This document shows positions 40,397-50,386 of a stretch of DNA of 64,000 bases, one piece after another. How positions within the stretch are numbered: position 1 is the stretch's first letter; every line of letters starts with the position of its first letter. The notes beneath the pieces were generated by a model. The model made no database searches. It saw only the letters and a list, made by a program, of their open reading frames with translations, and was not told the DNA's origin. Both the position numbers and the translations under genes were made by a program. The stretch comes from Terrihabitans soli (lineage in GTDB: Bacteria > Pseudomonadota > Alphaproteobacteria > Rhizobiales > Methylopilaceae): positions 2,756,501 to 2,820,500 of the forward strand of contig NZ_AP023361.1 in the NCBI RefSeq assembly GCF_014191545.1, written 5' to 3'.

Positions 40397-41089
40397 ATGT
40401 TCGACAATTTCGACTTCGGCGTTATCGAACGGTCGCTCCCTTATCTTTTCTTCGTCGGCATGAAGTTCACGCTGACGCTGACGGTTCTCGCGGCGACCGG
40501 CGCGCTGATCTTCGGAACGATCCTCGCCATGATCCGCATCTCGGCGCCGAAGGCCTTCGCGCTGCCGGTGACAGGTTATGTGAACCTGATGCGGTCGCTG
40601 CCCTTCCTGCTCGTCATTTTCTGGTTCTACTTTCTCGTCCCCTATATCGGCCAATGGATCACCGGCGCGTCCGCGCCGCTGAAGGTCGGCGCCTTCTATT
40701 CGACGCTCATCACCTTCATCCTGTTCGAAGGCGCCTTCTTCTCGGAGATCATGCGCGCCGGCATTCAGTCCATACCGAAGGGACAGGTCGCGGCCGGTTA
40801 TGCGATGGGCATGACGTATGGCCAGGTGATGTGGAACGTTGTTCTGCCGCAGGCTTTCCGCAACATGCTGCCGGCGCTGCTGACGCAGACCATCGTCCTC
40901 TTCCAGGACACATCGCTCGTTTATGTGCTGTCGCTGACGGATTTTCTCGGCGCCGCTTCGAAAGTCGCGCAGCGCGATGGGCGTCTCGTCGAAATGTATA
41001 TTTTCGCCGCGATCGTCTACTTCCTGATTTCGTTCAGCCTGTCTTTGCTCGTCAAAAACCTGCACGCCCGCATTTCGGTGCCGCGCTGA
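40397..41089 (+). CDS. gltK: Glutamate/aspartate ABC transporter permease GltK-type
   Basis: A 230-residue permease of the same family with about five membrane helices and EAA-type loop [22 protein letters not shown]. It pairs with GltJ in the inner membrane. It is followed by the ATPase gene after 10 bp. Confidence 0.92.
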   Translation: MFDNFDFGVIERSLPYLFFVGMKFTLTLTVLAATGALIFGTILAMIRISAPKAFALPVTGYVNLMRSLPFLLVIFWFYFLVPYIGQWITGASAPLKVGAFYSTLITFILFEGAFFSEIMRAGIQSIPKGQVAAGYAMGMTYGQVMWNVVLPQAFRNMLPALLTQTIVLFQDTSLVYVLSLTDFLGAASKVAQRDGRLVEMYIFAAIVYFLISFSLSLLVKNLHARISVPR

Positions 41090-41099
41090 GGATCGCCCC

Positions 41100-41828
41100 A
41101 TGATCGAAATTTCGCATGTCGATAAGTTCTACGGCACGTTCAAAGTGCTCGACGACTGCACGACCTCCGTGTCGAAAGGCGAAGTCGTCGTCGTGTGCGG
41201 ACCGTCGGGCTCCGGTAAATCCACGCTGATTAAAACCGTCAACGGGCTTGAGACGATCAATAGCGGCGAGATCCACGTCGACGGCATCAAGGTCAACGAC
41301 CGCAAAACCAATCTGTCGAAGCTGCGCTCGCGCATCGGCATGGTGTTCCAGAACTTCGAACTCTTCCCGCATCTCAGCGTGACGGAAAATCTCATCCTCG
41401 CGCAGACGAAGGTTCTGGGCCGCAGCCATGAAGAGGCGCGCGCCAAGGGATTGGCCCTGCTCGACCGCGTCGGGCTGAAAGCGCATGCGGAGAAATTTCC
41501 CGGCCAATTGTCCGGCGGTCAGCAGCAGCGCGTGGCGATCGCCCGCGCCCTCGCGATGGACCCGATCGCCATGCTGTTCGACGAGCCGACCTCGGCGCTC
41601 GATCCGGAAATGATCACCGAAGTGCTCGACATCATGGTGCAGCTCGCCAAGGAGAACATGACCATGATGGTCGTGACCCATGAAATGGGCTTTGCCAAAA
41701 AGGTCGCGAACCGGGTGATCTTCATGGATCAGGGCAAGATCGCCGAGGACGCCAAGAAGGACGATTTCTTCGGAAAGCCGCGCAGCGAGCGGGCCCAGCT
41801 CTTCCTGTCCAAGATTTTGCATTCTTGA
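41100..41828 (+). CDS. gltL: Glutamate/aspartate ABC transporter ATP-binding protein
   Basis: A 242-residue ATPase with Walker [11 protein letters not shown]-loop [11 protein letters not shown], signature [15 protein letters not shown] and Walker [13 protein letters not shown]. It closes gltIJKL as the energising subunit. The sequence after its stop, to the sbp start, is AT-rich and probably carries a promoter for sbp. Confidence 0.95.
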   Translation: MIEISHVDKFYGTFKVLDDCTTSVSKGEVVVVCGPSGSGKSTLIKTVNGLETINSGEIHVDGIKVNDRKTNLSKLRSRIGMVFQNFELFPHLSVTENLILAQTKVLGRSHEEARAKGLALLDRVGLKAHAEKFPGQLSGGQQQRVAIARALAMDPIAMLFDEPTSALDPEMITEVLDIMVQLAKENMTMMVVTHEMGFAKKVANRVIFMDQGKIAEDAKKDDFFGKPRSERAQLFLSKILHS

Positions 41829-41912
41829 TTTGTGAATTAATTTAGACAGCAAATTAATTCTGGTAATTGGCCGGCCGAAGGCCTATATCGGTCCTTGATC
41901 TTGGAGGATCCG

Positions 41913-42911
41913 ATGAAATTGTTTGCCGCCGCGGCCCTTGTCGCGCTCACCCTCGCAGCCCCCGCCCGGGCGCAGGATGCCAATACCCTTCTCAACGCGT
42001 CCTATGACGTCGGCCGCGAGCTCTTCGCCGCCGTGAATGTCGAATTCGCCAAGGCCTGGAAGGCCAAGACCGGCAAGGACGTCACGATCAACCAGTCGCA
42101 TGCCGGCACTTCCAAACAGGCCCGCGCGATCCTGGAAGGTCTCGAAGCCGATGTCGTGACCTTCAACCAGTCGACCGATATCGACCTCCTCGCCAAAGGC
42201 GGCGCGGTGTCGAAGGACTGGCAGAAGGCCTTCCCGCACAATGCCTCGCCGTTCTACTCGCTGCCGGCTTTCGTCGTGCGCGCCGGCAATCCGAAGAACA
42301 TCAAGAACTGGGGCGATCTCGCCCGTGACGACGTGAAGCCCGTTTTCCCGAACCCGAAGACCTCGGGCAATGCGCGCTACACCTATCTCGCCGCCTATGC
42401 CTGGGCGCTCGAAGAATACAAAGGCGACACCGCCAAGGCCGACGCCTTCATCAAGAAGGTGCTGTCGAACGTGCCGGTGTTCGACACCGGCGGCCGCGCT
42501 TCGACGACGACCTTTGTCGAGCGTGAAACAGGCGATGTCCTGATCACCTTCGAGGCGGAAACCGCCGCCGTCATCAAGCAGTACGGCGCCGACAAATTCA
42601 CTGTCGTCGTGCCGCCGGTCAGCCTTGTCGCTGAATTCCCGGTCGCCGTCGTCGACAAGTTCGCCGACAAGCACGGCACCAAGGAATTGGCGAAGGCCTA
42701 TCTCGATTATCTCTATTCGCCGGAAGGCCAGGAGATCATTGCCGGCTTCAACAACCGCGTCCGCGACGAAGCCGTCGCCGAGAAGCACAAGGCCGAGTTC
42801 CCGGCCGTGCGCCTCCTGACGGTCGAAAACGTGTTCGGCGGCTGGGACAAGGCGCAGGCGGAGCACTTTGCCTCCGGCGCCAAGCTCGATCAGGTCTTCG
42901 TCGCGAAGTAA
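41913..42911 (+). CDS. sbp: Sulfate ABC transporter periplasmic binding protein
   Basis: A 332-residue secreted protein with a signal peptide ending APARAQ. LLNASYDVGRELFAAVN and the SHAGTSKQARAI anion loop, followed by ADVVTFNQ, are typical of Sbp/CysP. ATG 41913 follows GGAGG at 41903. It serves the CysT-CysW permease downstream. An 11-bp hairpin lies between sbp and cysT. Confidence 0.94.
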   Translation: MKLFAAAALVALTLAAPARAQDANTLLNASYDVGRELFAAVNVEFAKAWKAKTGKDVTINQSHAGTSKQARAILEGLEADVVTFNQSTDIDLLAKGGAVSKDWQKAFPHNASPFYSLPAFVVRAGNPKNIKNWGDLARDDVKPVFPNPKTSGNARYTYLAAYAWALEEYKGDTAKADAFIKKVLSNVPVFDTGGRASTTTFVERETGDVLITFEAETAAVIKQYGADKFTVVVPPVSLVAEFPVAVVDKFADKHGTKELAKAYLDYLYSPEGQEIIAGFNNRVRDEAVAEKHKAEFPAVRLLTVENVFGGWDKAQAEHFASGAKLDQVFVAK

Positions 42912-42922
42912 CGAGTATTTTT

Positions 42923-42955
42923 CTCTCTCCCGCGCCTCAGCGGTGCGGGAGAGAG
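42923..42955 (+). promoter_or_regulatory. Intercistronic hairpin sbp-cysT
   Basis: A perfect 11-bp stem CTCTCTCCCGC/GCGGGAGAGAG has an 11-base loop and is preceded by a T-run. It sits 12 bp past the sbp stop, the same design as the gltI-gltJ hairpin, and likely raises sbp over permease mRNA. Confidence 0.65.
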
Positions 42956-42999
42956 GTCTAACTGGCTTATTCCGTCCGAGGCGGTTAAGCACCGCCGCA

Positions 43000-43848
43000 A
43001 TGGCCGGGTTCTCCCTTCCCTTCCGCAAACGCCGCATCCTGCCGGGCTTTCCGCTCGCGCTCGGGGTGACGCTTGTCTATCTCGGGATCATCGTCCTTCT
43101 GCCGCTGACGGCGCTGGTGCTGAAAGCGCTCGATATCGGCTGGGATCAGTTCCTCGCGATCCTCACAAGCCCGCGCACGCTTTCGGCTTTCCGCGTGACG
43201 TTTCTCTGCGCGCTGGCGGCGACCTGCTTCAACGCCATTTACGGCCTTGCTCTCGCCTGGGTTCTGGCGCGCTACGAATTTCCGGGAAAGCGCGTGCTCG
43301 ATGCGCTGGTCGATGTGCCGTTTGCGCTGCCCACCGCAGTCGCCGGCCTCGCCCTCGCCGCGCTCTTTGCCAAAAACGGCTGGTTCGGCGCACCGCTCGA
43401 TCATCTCGGCATCACAGTGATCTTCACGCCCCTCGGCATCGCGGCCGCCATGGCGTTCACCAGCCTTCCTTTCGTCGTGCGCCAGGTGCAGCCGGTGCTC
43501 GAAGATATAGGACCCGAGGTCGAGGAAGCCGCCTTCTCGCTCGGCGCGAGCGATTTCCGGATTTTCCGCGCGGTGATTTTCCCGGCGATCTTTCCGGCTT
43601 TTCTCGCCGGCTGTTCGCTCGCGTTCTCGCGCGCCATCGGCGAATTCGGCGCCATCATCTTCATCGCCGGCAATCAGCCGAACTATTCGGAGATCGCCGC
43701 GCTCCTGACCTTTATCCGGCTTGAGGAATACGATTATCCGGCGGCGGCGGTAATCGCGACCGCGCTGCTGCTTTCGGCGCTGCTGCTGCTGACCGTCACT
43801 AACATGCTGCAGTCCTGGCACCTGCGCTATGTCGGGCGGGGCGACTGA
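43000..43848 (+). CDS. cysT: Sulfate ABC transporter permease CysT (CysU)
   Basis: A 282-residue permease with six membrane helices and the EAA loop EEAAFSLGASDFRIFRAVIFP. The ATG at 43000 gives the family start; the upstream in-frame extension overlaps sbp and is rejected. Its stop overlaps the cysW start by one base. Confidence 0.93.
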   Translation: MAGFSLPFRKRRILPGFPLALGVTLVYLGIIVLLPLTALVLKALDIGWDQFLAILTSPRTLSAFRVTFLCALAATCFNAIYGLALAWVLARYEFPGKRVLDALVDVPFALPTAVAGLALAALFAKNGWFGAPLDHLGITVIFTPLGIAAAMAFTSLPFVVRQVQPVLEDIGPEVEEAAFSLGASDFRIFRAVIFPAIFPAFLAGCSLAFSRAIGEFGAIIFIAGNQPNYSEIAALLTFIRLEEYDYPAAAVIATALLLSALLLLTVTNMLQSWHLRYVGRGD

Positions 43849-44738
43849 TGGAATTCAAACGCATCCCGCCCCACCGCACGCATGCGCAGAACCGCGTCGG
43901 CGACAAGCCGCTGACCAAGGGGCTGATCATCGGCGGCGTTGTCATCGGCACTCTGTTCATTCTGGTCGCGCCGCTCGCCATTATCTTCATTCAGGCGTTC
44001 TCGGCGGGCGCTGCCGTGTATGCACAGAACCTGAAAGACCCTGCGACGCTTCACGCCATCTGGCTGACGGTTCTGACGGCGATCGTCGTCGTGCCGATCA
44101 ATATCGGTTTCGGCATTGCCGCAGCCTGGGCGGTGACGCGCTTCGAGTTCTTCGGCAAGAACCTTCTGATCACCCTGATCGAGATTCCGTTCTCGGTGTC
44201 GCCGATCATTGCCGGCGTCGCCTATCTCTTCGTCTATGGCGCTCAAGGCCTGTTCGGTCCCACTCTGGAAGAACTCGGCATCAAGATCATGTTTGCTGTG
44301 CCGGCGATTTTCCTTGCCTCGATGTTCGTCACCGCGCCTTTCGTGGCGCGCGAACTCATTCCCTTGATGCAGGTGCAGGGCTCGGACGATGAGGAAGCGG
44401 CGCTCAGCCTCGGCGCGCCGGGCTGGCGGATGTTCCTGTTCATCACGCTGCCCAACGTGAAATGGGCGCTGCTCTACGGCGCCATTCTCTGCAATGCGCG
44501 CGTGATGGGGGAATTTGGCGCCGTGTCGGTCGTCTCGGGCAATATTCGCAACGTCACCAATACGCTGCCGCTGCATATCGAATTGCTTTACCACGACTAT
44601 AACGCCGTCGGCGCCTTTGCCGCCGCAACCGTGCTCGCAAGTCTTGCGGTTGTGACCATTCTCGCCCGCGCCTGGGTCGAGCGCTATGACGAGGGCCGGG
44701 CCGAAGTGAAGAAACGCATGCGGCCCGGGGGGCATTAA
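43848..44738 (+). CDS. cysW: Sulfate ABC transporter permease CysW
   Basis: A 296-residue permease with six helices and EAA loop EEAALSLGAPGWRMFLFITLP. It forms the membrane channel with CysT. The ATPase gene cysA that normally follows is missing: rph comes next after 76 bp. An ATPase encoded elsewhere must energise the transporter if it works. Confidence 0.93.
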   Translation: MEFKRIPPHRTHAQNRVGDKPLTKGLIIGGVVIGTLFILVAPLAIIFIQAFSAGAAVYAQNLKDPATLHAIWLTVLTAIVVVPINIGFGIAAAWAVTRFEFFGKNLLITLIEIPFSVSPIIAGVAYLFVYGAQGLFGPTLEELGIKIMFAVPAIFLASMFVTAPFVARELIPLMQVQGSDDEEAALSLGAPGWRMFLFITLPNVKWALLYGAILCNARVMGEFGAVSVVSGNIRNVTNTLPLHIELLYHDYNAVGAFAAATVLASLAVVTILARAWVERYDEGRAEVKKRMRPGGH

Positions 44739-44814
44739 GGCCCCCAGAAGCCTGCCCTTGCCCGGCGCAGCCCGCTGGGGCAAACAGAGCCCTCATAGAT
44801 AAAGGCAGAACCCA

Positions 44815-45531
44815 ATGGCCCGCCCGTCCAATCGTGCGCCCGACGAAATGCGCCGCGTCTCCCTCGAGCGCAGCGTCGCGCGCTATGCCGAAGGCTCGTG
44901 CCTCGTCAAATTCGGCGAGACGCATGTCATCGTCACGGCCTCCGTCGAAGAGCGCGCGCCGGCCTGGCTGCGCGGCTCCGGCAAAGGCTGGGTGACGGCG
45001 GAATATTCGATGCTGCCGCGCGCAACGCATGAGCGCACCCGCCGCGAAAGCACGGCCGGGAAGCCTTCGGGCCGCACGCAGGAAATCCAGCGCCTGATCG
45101 GCCGTTCGCTCCGCAGCGTCGTCGATCTTACCGCGCTCAACGAACGCCAGATCACCGTGGACTGCGACGTCATCCAGGCCGATGGCGGCACCCGCACCGC
45201 CTCGATCACCGGCGCCTGGGTTGCGCTGCACGACTGCTTCCAGTGGATGATCGCGCGCCAGATGATCCCGGCAAATCCCTTGAAGGATCATGTCGCGGCG
45301 ATTTCCTGCGGCATCTCGCACGGCGTGCCGGTGCTCGATCTCGATTACGCCGAAGACAGCGTCGCGGAGACCGATGCGAACTTTGTCATGACGGGGTCCG
45401 GCGGCATTGTCGAAGTGCAGGGCACCGCCGAAGGCGCGCCGTTCTCGGAAGAGGAGCTTCTTTCGCTGATGGGCCTTGCCAAACAGGGCGTTGCCAAACT
45501 CGTCGATCTGCAAAAGCTGGCGGTGGCGTGA
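44815..45531 (+). CDS. rph: Ribonuclease PH
   Basis: A 238-residue phosphorolytic exoribonuclease with [13 protein letters not shown] at the start, the phosphate-binding [15 protein letters not shown], and [19 protein letters not shown]. It trims tRNA 3' ends. It starts the rph-rdgB-hemW set, in which each gene overlaps the next by 4 bp. Confidence 0.97.
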   Translation: MARPSNRAPDEMRRVSLERSVARYAEGSCLVKFGETHVIVTASVEERAPAWLRGSGKGWVTAEYSMLPRATHERTRRESTAGKPSGRTQEIQRLIGRSLRSVVDLTALNERQITVDCDVIQADGGTRTASITGAWVALHDCFQWMIARQMIPANPLKDHVAAISCGISHGVPVLDLDYAEDSVAETDANFVMTGSGGIVEVQGTAEGAPFSEEELLSLMGLAKQGVAKLVDLQKLAVA

Positions 45532-46178
45532 CAAGCCTGCTGCTTCCCGGCTCGCGCCTTGTCGTCGCAACGCACAATGACGGCAAGCTCCGGGAATTCC
45601 GCGAACTCCTGAAGCCGTTCGGGCTCGACCTCACCTCCGCCGGCGAGCTCGGCCTGCCGGAGCCCGACGAGACCGGCACGACTTTCGCCGAAAATGCCCG
45701 CATCAAGGCGGAAGCCGCAGCAAACGCCTCGGGACTTCCGGCGCTCGCCGACGATAGCGGTCTTGCCGTGCTGGCGCTCTGGGGCGCGCCCGGCATTTTC
45801 TCGGCGCGCTGGGCCGGGCCGAAGAAGGACTTTTCGGGCGCCATGCAGCGCATCGAAGACGAGCTTCACGCGCGCGGCGCCGTCGAACCGCCGCAAAGAC
45901 GCGCCGCCTTCATCGCCGCGCTCTGCCTCGCACGGCCCGGCGATGAGTGCGATGAAGTCGAAGGTTTCGTGCTCGGCACGCTCGTCTGGCCGCCGCGCGG
46001 CACGGAAGGTTTCGGCTACGATCCGGTCTTCCTGCCGGAAGGACACGACCGCACCTTCGGCGAAATGAGCGCCGACGAGAAACACGGCGTCGACTGGAAA
46101 GAGGGCCACGGTCTGTCGCACCGCGCCCGCGCCTTCATCGCGCTGGCCGGACGCTGTTTCGCGGAGCCGCGCCTATGA
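45528..46178 (+). CDS. rdgB: RdgB/HAM1 non-canonical purine NTP pyrophosphatase
   Basis: A 216-residue protein with [30 protein letters not shown] and [18 protein letters not shown] 45528 overlaps the rph stop. It removes dITP and XTP from the nucleotide pool. Confidence 0.95.
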   Translation: MTSLLLPGSRLVVATHNDGKLREFRELLKPFGLDLTSAGELGLPEPDETGTTFAENARIKAEAAANASGLPALADDSGLAVLALWGAPGIFSARWAGPKKDFSGAMQRIEDELHARGAVEPPQRRAAFIAALCLARPGDECDEVEGFVLGTLVWPPRGTEGFGYDPVFLPEGHDRTFGEMSADEKHGVDWKEGHGLSHRARAFIALAGRCFAEPRL

Positions 46179-47326
46179 CCCTCGATCCCGGCTTCGGCGT
46201 CTATGTGCATTGGCCGTTCTGCGCCGCCAAATGCCCCTATTGCGATTTCAATTCGCATGTACGCCATGAGCCGGTAAATGAGGAGCGCTTCGCCGCGGCG
46301 TTCGCGCGCGAGATTTCCTACTTCCACGCTTTGTCGCCGCGCCGCCCGGTGGGCTCGGTCTTTTTCGGCGGCGGCACGCCGAGCCTGATGAAACCCTCGA
46401 CGGTCGCAACGATCCTCGACGCGATTGCGAAGGCCTGGGGCCTCGATGCGAAAGCCGAGATCACGCTGGAGGCCAACCCCTCGAGCGTCGAAGCGGGACG
46501 CTTTGCCGGCTATCGCGCCGCCGGCATCAATCGTGTGTCTCTGGGCGTGCAAAGCTTTGACGACGAGGAGCTGAAACGCCTCGGCCGTCTGCACAATGCC
46601 GAAGAAGCGATCAAAGCCATCGGCATCGCGCAATCGACCTTCGAGCGCTCAAGCTTCGATCTGATCTATGCGCGGCCGAACCAGACACCGGAGATGTGGC
46701 GCGGCGAGCTTTCTGAGGCGCTGAAGCGTGCGGGCGAGCATTTATCGCTCTATCAGCTGACCATCGAAGAAGGCACGCCCTATCACGCGCTGCATGCGGC
46801 GGGAAAACTCGTTCTGCCCGATGAGGCAACGGCGCGCGCGCTCTGGGATGTGACGCAAGAGGTCACGACGGCGGCCGGGCTTCCGGCTTACGAGATCTCA
46901 AACCATGCGCGGCCCGGCGCGGAATCGCGTCATAACCTCGTCTACTGGCGCTCCGGCGAATGGGCCGGCATCGGCCCGGGCGCGCATTCGCGCATCGGCA
47001 TGAACGATGGACGCCACGCCTTCTCGACCGAACGCAATCCGGAAATGTGGGCGGCGCGCGTCGAACAGACCGGCCATGGCGTCATCGTCGACGAGCTGCT
47101 GGATACGGTCGAAGTCGCCGATGAATATCTTCTGATGGGGCTGCGTCTTTCGGAAGGCATCGATGTGGAACGGTTTGAGCGGCTCGCCGGCTACAGACTC
47201 GATCCCGAGCGCATTGCCGATCTCGAAAAGCATGGGCTGGTCACGCGCCCCTCGCCCGGCCGCATCACCGTGACCGTCGAAGGCTTTCCGGTGCTCGACG
47301 CGGTCGTGGCTGACTTGGCGGCTTAA
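46175..47326 (+). CDS. hemW: HemW-type radical SAM protein
   Basis: A 383-residue radical SAM enzyme with the cluster motif [10 protein letters not shown] near residue 15 and FFGGGTPSL. HemW is a haem chaperone related to HemN, without the second N-terminal Cys of HemN. ATG 46175 overlaps the rdgB stop. Confidence 0.92.
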   Translation: MTLDPGFGVYVHWPFCAAKCPYCDFNSHVRHEPVNEERFAAAFAREISYFHALSPRRPVGSVFFGGGTPSLMKPSTVATILDAIAKAWGLDAKAEITLEANPSSVEAGRFAGYRAAGINRVSLGVQSFDDEELKRLGRLHNAEEAIKAIGIAQSTFERSSFDLIYARPNQTPEMWRGELSEALKRAGEHLSLYQLTIEEGTPYHALHAAGKLVLPDEATARALWDVTQEVTTAAGLPAYEISNHARPGAESRHNLVYWRSGEWAGIGPGAHSRIGMNDGRHAFSTERNPEMWAARVEQTGHGVIVDELLDTVEVADEYLLMGLRLSEGIDVERFERLAGYRLDPERIADLEKHGLVTRPSPGRITVTVEGFPVLDAVVADLAA

Positions 47327-47334
47327 CGTTCACC

Positions 47335-47455
47335 GGACCGCGTGCGCGAAGCGCATCGCGTGATCCGGGGCCCAGATATGAGAGCGGCTTCGCCGCACTT
47401 TAATCCTGGATCCCGGCTCTGCGCTGCACTGCGTGCAGCTTGTCCGGGATGCGAG
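47335..47455. repeat. Intergenic palindromic repeat between hemW and the 95-codon gene
   Basis: The stretch contains ACCGCGTGCGCGAAGCGCATCG with GTGATCCGGGG, then ATCCTGGATCCCGGCTCTGCGCT and CGTGCAGCTTGTCCGGGATGC. It consists of several inverted arms around CCGGGAT/ATCCCGG. It resembles another rhizobial intergenic repeat type and may act as a bidirectional terminator between convergent genes. Confidence 0.6.
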
Positions 47456-47457
47456 CT

Positions 47458-47745
47458 TTAAATCTCGACGAGAACCGGCTCGCTCTCATTAAAATTCAGC
47501 CGCATGAATTCCATGACCTCTTCCAAGGTCTCGTCATCGTGCGAATTGGTCATGATGTGATCGGCGCCACGCGTCGACAGCTCGTGATCGGAAAGTATGA
47601 GATCGATGTGAAAATGGATCTCGTCGCAGTTCAGACCGACGATGCCAATCACCTCGACATTCTCCGCGATCCAGCCCTTCACCATATCGTCGAGCTGCGA
47701 AAGATCGCCGCGAACCGAATGAATCACGATCTTGCGGCGCATCAA
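47458..47745 (-). CDS. Small conserved-looking protein of unknown function
   Basis: A 95-residue acidic protein (MMRRKIVIHSVRGDLSQLDD and on). It has an alpha/beta look: a beta-strand start KIVIHSV, a helix, VEVIGIVGLNCDEIHFHIDLIL and a C-terminal helix ending in a strand. No family is recognised. It overlaps the LppC-like gene by 4 bp (ATGA) and uses the same codons, so it is a real, coupled gene. No signal peptide is present although its partner is a lipoprotein. Confidence 0.7.
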   Translation of the reverse strand: MMRRKIVIHSVRGDLSQLDDMVKGWIAENVEVIGIVGLNCDEIHFHIDLILSDHELSTRGADHIMTNSHDDETLEEVMEFMRLNFNESEPVLVEI

Positions 47746-48932
47746 AGACCGGCGGCGGCGAAGCTTTTCGGCGCGGGCGCCACGATCTGCGAACCGCCGG
47801 GCTGAACCTTCAGCACCGCAAGCCCGCGTTCGTTGAGGCCGTTGCTCTTCAGGCGGAAAATGCCGTCGATCCCCTGAAAGCCCGCAGGGCTTGTCAGCGT
47901 ACCGGACTGGAAGCGCGAGGTGCCTTGCGTCTGCGTCAGCGCCGCAGCCAGCAGCACCGCGTCATAAGCGAGCGTTGCGGTACGTACCGGGTCGGAGCCG
48001 TAGCGCTGGCGGTAGCGCTGGGCGAACGCCATCCAGCCGGCCGAATCCGGCCCCGCATAAAGACCGCCGGCAACTGTCGGCGCGTTCAGAACCTGCGGAT
48101 CGTCCCAGACGCCGGTGCCGATGAGGATGGCGCGGCGCAGATCGACACCGGCCGCCGACAAAGCCTGCGCGATGACCGGCGCATCATCGGGCACGAAGAT
48201 CGCGTCGGCGCCGCGCGCCGCCTGCGCGACACGCTGCACGGAGGCCTGCATCTGCGCCTGATCGCCCGGCGCATAGCGCTCGAGCGCAACGACGCGGCCA
48301 TTGTTCTTCGATACCGCTTCCTGGAACGCACCTTCGACGACACTGCCGTAAGCGTCTTCCGGAAGGATCGCTGCGAAAGAGCGGCGGCCGTTCTTCACCG
48401 AGTGCGAGATAATGCGGTCGACATCGGTCGACGGCAGGAAGCTCAGAAGATAGACGCCGGGCTTTGCGACGCTGGCATCGGTCGAGAAGGACAGCATCGG
48501 GATATTGGCCTGACGCGCCACCTGGCCGGCCGAAGCCGCGCCTTGCGCAAAGAGCGGTCCGAGAATGATCTCGGCGCCTTCGGCAATCGCCTGCTGGGTT
48601 GCGGCGGCGGCGCCCTGCGGCGTGCCGCCATCGTCCTTCACGATGAGCTGGAGCTGCGGATTGTTGAACTCGGCGAGCGCCATCTCGCCGGCATTCTTCA
48701 TCGACAGGCCGGCCGTCGCGGCATTGCCCGTGAGGGGAAGGATGAGGGCGGCCTTGGCGGCGCCGGGGGCCAGCTGGCCGAGAGGCTCGGAGGTGACGCT
48801 GCCGGACGGGGCCGAGAGCGTTTCAGGCCGCCCGCTGCCACCGCCGCCACCGATACAGGCCGACAGGGCAAAAGCCGTCGCGAGGATCGCCGCTATGGGC
48901 GAAAGCCTCTTCAGGGAAAGGGCAACGGACAT
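47742..48932 (-). CDS. LppC/LpoA-like periplasmic lipoprotein (penicillin-binding-protein activator family)
   Basis: About 396 residues starting MSVALSLKRL at 48932. The signal peptide ends in the lipobox LSAC. The body has the periplasmic-binding type 1 fold, with ALILPLTGNAATAG and GPLFAQGAASA. LpoA-like proteins activate PBP1A, while relatives are amino-acid receptors. Longer in-frame starts are not supported. It lies opposite rsmI as in many proteobacteria, consistent with the LppC/LpoA locus. Confidence 0.88.
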   Translation of the reverse strand: MSVALSLKRLSPIAAILATAFALSACIGGGGGSGRPETLSAPSGSVTSEPLGQLAPGAAKAALILPLTGNAATAGLSMKNAGEMALAEFNNPQLQLIVKDDGGTPQGAAAATQQAIAEGAEIILGPLFAQGAASAGQVARQANIPMLSFSTDASVAKPGVYLLSFLPSTDVDRIISHSVKNGRRSFAAILPEDAYGSVVEGAFQEAVSKNNGRVVALERYAPGDQAQMQASVQRVAQAARGADAIFVPDDAPVIAQALSAAGVDLRRAILIGTGVWDDPQVLNAPTVAGGLYAGPDSAGWMAFAQRYRQRYGSDPVRTATLAYDAVLLAAALTQTQGTSRFQSGTLTSPAGFQGIDGIFRLKSNGLNERGLAVLKVQPGGSQIVAPAPKSFAAAGL

Positions 48933-49071
48933 GCCGGCCAGAACCTTCAAGCGTGAGAATGAGCCGCTACCTTGGACGCATACAAAGCGGCTTTGTCGGG
49001 GCCGTGGCGCATTGCCGAATACCGCCACCCCGGCGTAACGTCCTGACCCTTGGTAAACCACGGATTCTCCG

Positions 49072-50007
49072 ATGCCAAGCCTTGAGCGGCGCCCTCCCGC
49101 CGGACGAGAAGAGGCCGCGTCTTCCACGCGACACTTCCTTGTTCACGGCCACAAGCTTGATACGCCGCGCGCCGCGCGCGGGATGCATGTCGTCGCGACT
49201 CCGATCGGCAATCTCGGGGATATCACGGTGCGTGCGCTGGAGGTTCTGGCGGGGGTCGACGCAATCCTTGCCGAAGACAGCCGTGTGACGCGCAAACTGC
49301 TGTCACATTACGGCATTTCGAAACAAATCCTGCCCTATCACGAACACAACGCCGCCGAGATGCGCCCCAAGATCATCGCCCGCCTCAAAGCGGGCGAAGC
49401 CCTGGCGCTGGTCTCCGATGCCGGAACGCCCTTGATCTCCGATCCCGGTTTCAAGCTGGTGCGCGCGCTTGTGGATGAAGATCTGCCGGTGACCGCGCTG
49501 CCCGGCCCGTCCTCGCTTTTGACCGGCCTCGTGCTCGCGGGCCTGCCGACCGACCGATTCTTTTTCGAAGGCTTCCTGCCGCCGAAATCCGCCGCGCGGC
49601 GAACACGCGGCGAAGAGCTGCGCGCGGTTCCCGGCACGCTCGTCTTTTTTGAGACGGGACCGCGCCTTGCCGCGAGCCTTGCCGATCTTGCCGCCGTACT
49701 CGGCCCGCGCGATGCCGCCGTTGCCCGCGAACTGACAAAGCATTTCGAGGAAGTGCGCCGCGGCTCGCTCAATGAGCTTGCGGAGTTTTACGCCGACGCC
49801 GAACGCGCGCCGAAAGGCGAGATCGTTCTTCTCGTCGCGCCGCCCGATGAGAGCGAAGGCGCGTCCGAAGAGGACATCGACACCGCACTGAAAACCGCGC
49901 TGAAGACATCCTCGCTCAAAGATGCGGTCGCGGAAGTGACGAAGCTTTCGGGTGCGCCGAAACGCGATGTCTATCAGCGCGCGCTGGCGCTGAGCAAAAA
50001 CCAATGA
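49072..50007 (+). CDS. rsmI: 16S rRNA (cytidine1402-2'-O)-methyltransferase
   Basis: A 311-residue SAM-dependent methyltransferase with HVVATPIGNLGDITVRALE, EDSRVTRKLL and PGPSSLLTGLVLAGLPTDR. The N-terminal 35 residues before the conserved core are a typical variable extension. It modifies C1402 of 16S rRNA. It overlaps yraN by 4 bp. Confidence 0.95.
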   Translation: MPSLERRPPAGREEAASSTRHFLVHGHKLDTPRAARGMHVVATPIGNLGDITVRALEVLAGVDAILAEDSRVTRKLLSHYGISKQILPYHEHNAAEMRPKIIARLKAGEALALVSDAGTPLISDPGFKLVRALVDEDLPVTALPGPSSLLTGLVLAGLPTDRFFFEGFLPPKSAARRTRGEELRAVPGTLVFFETGPRLAASLADLAAVLGPRDAAVARELTKHFEEVRRGSLNELAEFYADAERAPKGEIVLLVAPPDESEGASEEDIDTALKTALKTSSLKDAVAEVTKLSGAPKRDVYQRALALSKNQ

Positions 50008-50372
50008 CCGCTCTGTCGCGCCGCGCCGGATACCGGCTTGGCCTGCGCGCCGAGACATGGGCTGCATTGATCCTGCGACTCAAAGGCTACCGGATTCTCG
50101 CGCGGCGTTATGCAAGCCCGGTCGGTGAAATCGACATAGTCGCGAGAAAGGGCAAGGCGCTCGTCTTTGTCGAGGTGAAGGCGCGGCCCGACATGGACAT
50201 CGCCCATGAGAGCATCCGTCCGAACCAGCGCGCCCGCATTGTCCGCGGCGCCGAGGCGTATCTCTCGCGCCACCCGAAATATGTAAACCACGATCTGCGT
50301 TTCGACGCCGTGCTCATTGCGCCCGGCCGCCTGCCACGCCATCTGATAGCGGCCTTCGACGCCGGCCGCTGA
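50004..50372 (+). CDS. yraN: YraN/UPF0102 family protein
   Basis: A 122-residue nuclease-fold protein with [17 protein letters not shown] and [10 protein letters not shown], the conserved D-E-K residues of the restriction-endonuclease-like fold. Function is unproven, and the gene is widely linked to rsmI. ATG 50004 overlaps the rsmI stop. Confidence 0.93.
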   Translation: MTALSRRAGYRLGLRAETWAALILRLKGYRILARRYASPVGEIDIVARKGKALVFVEVKARPDMDIAHESIRPNQRARIVRGAEAYLSRHPKYVNHDLRFDAVLIAPGRLPRHLIAAFDAGR

Positions 50373-50386
50373 CTTTAGGACAAACA

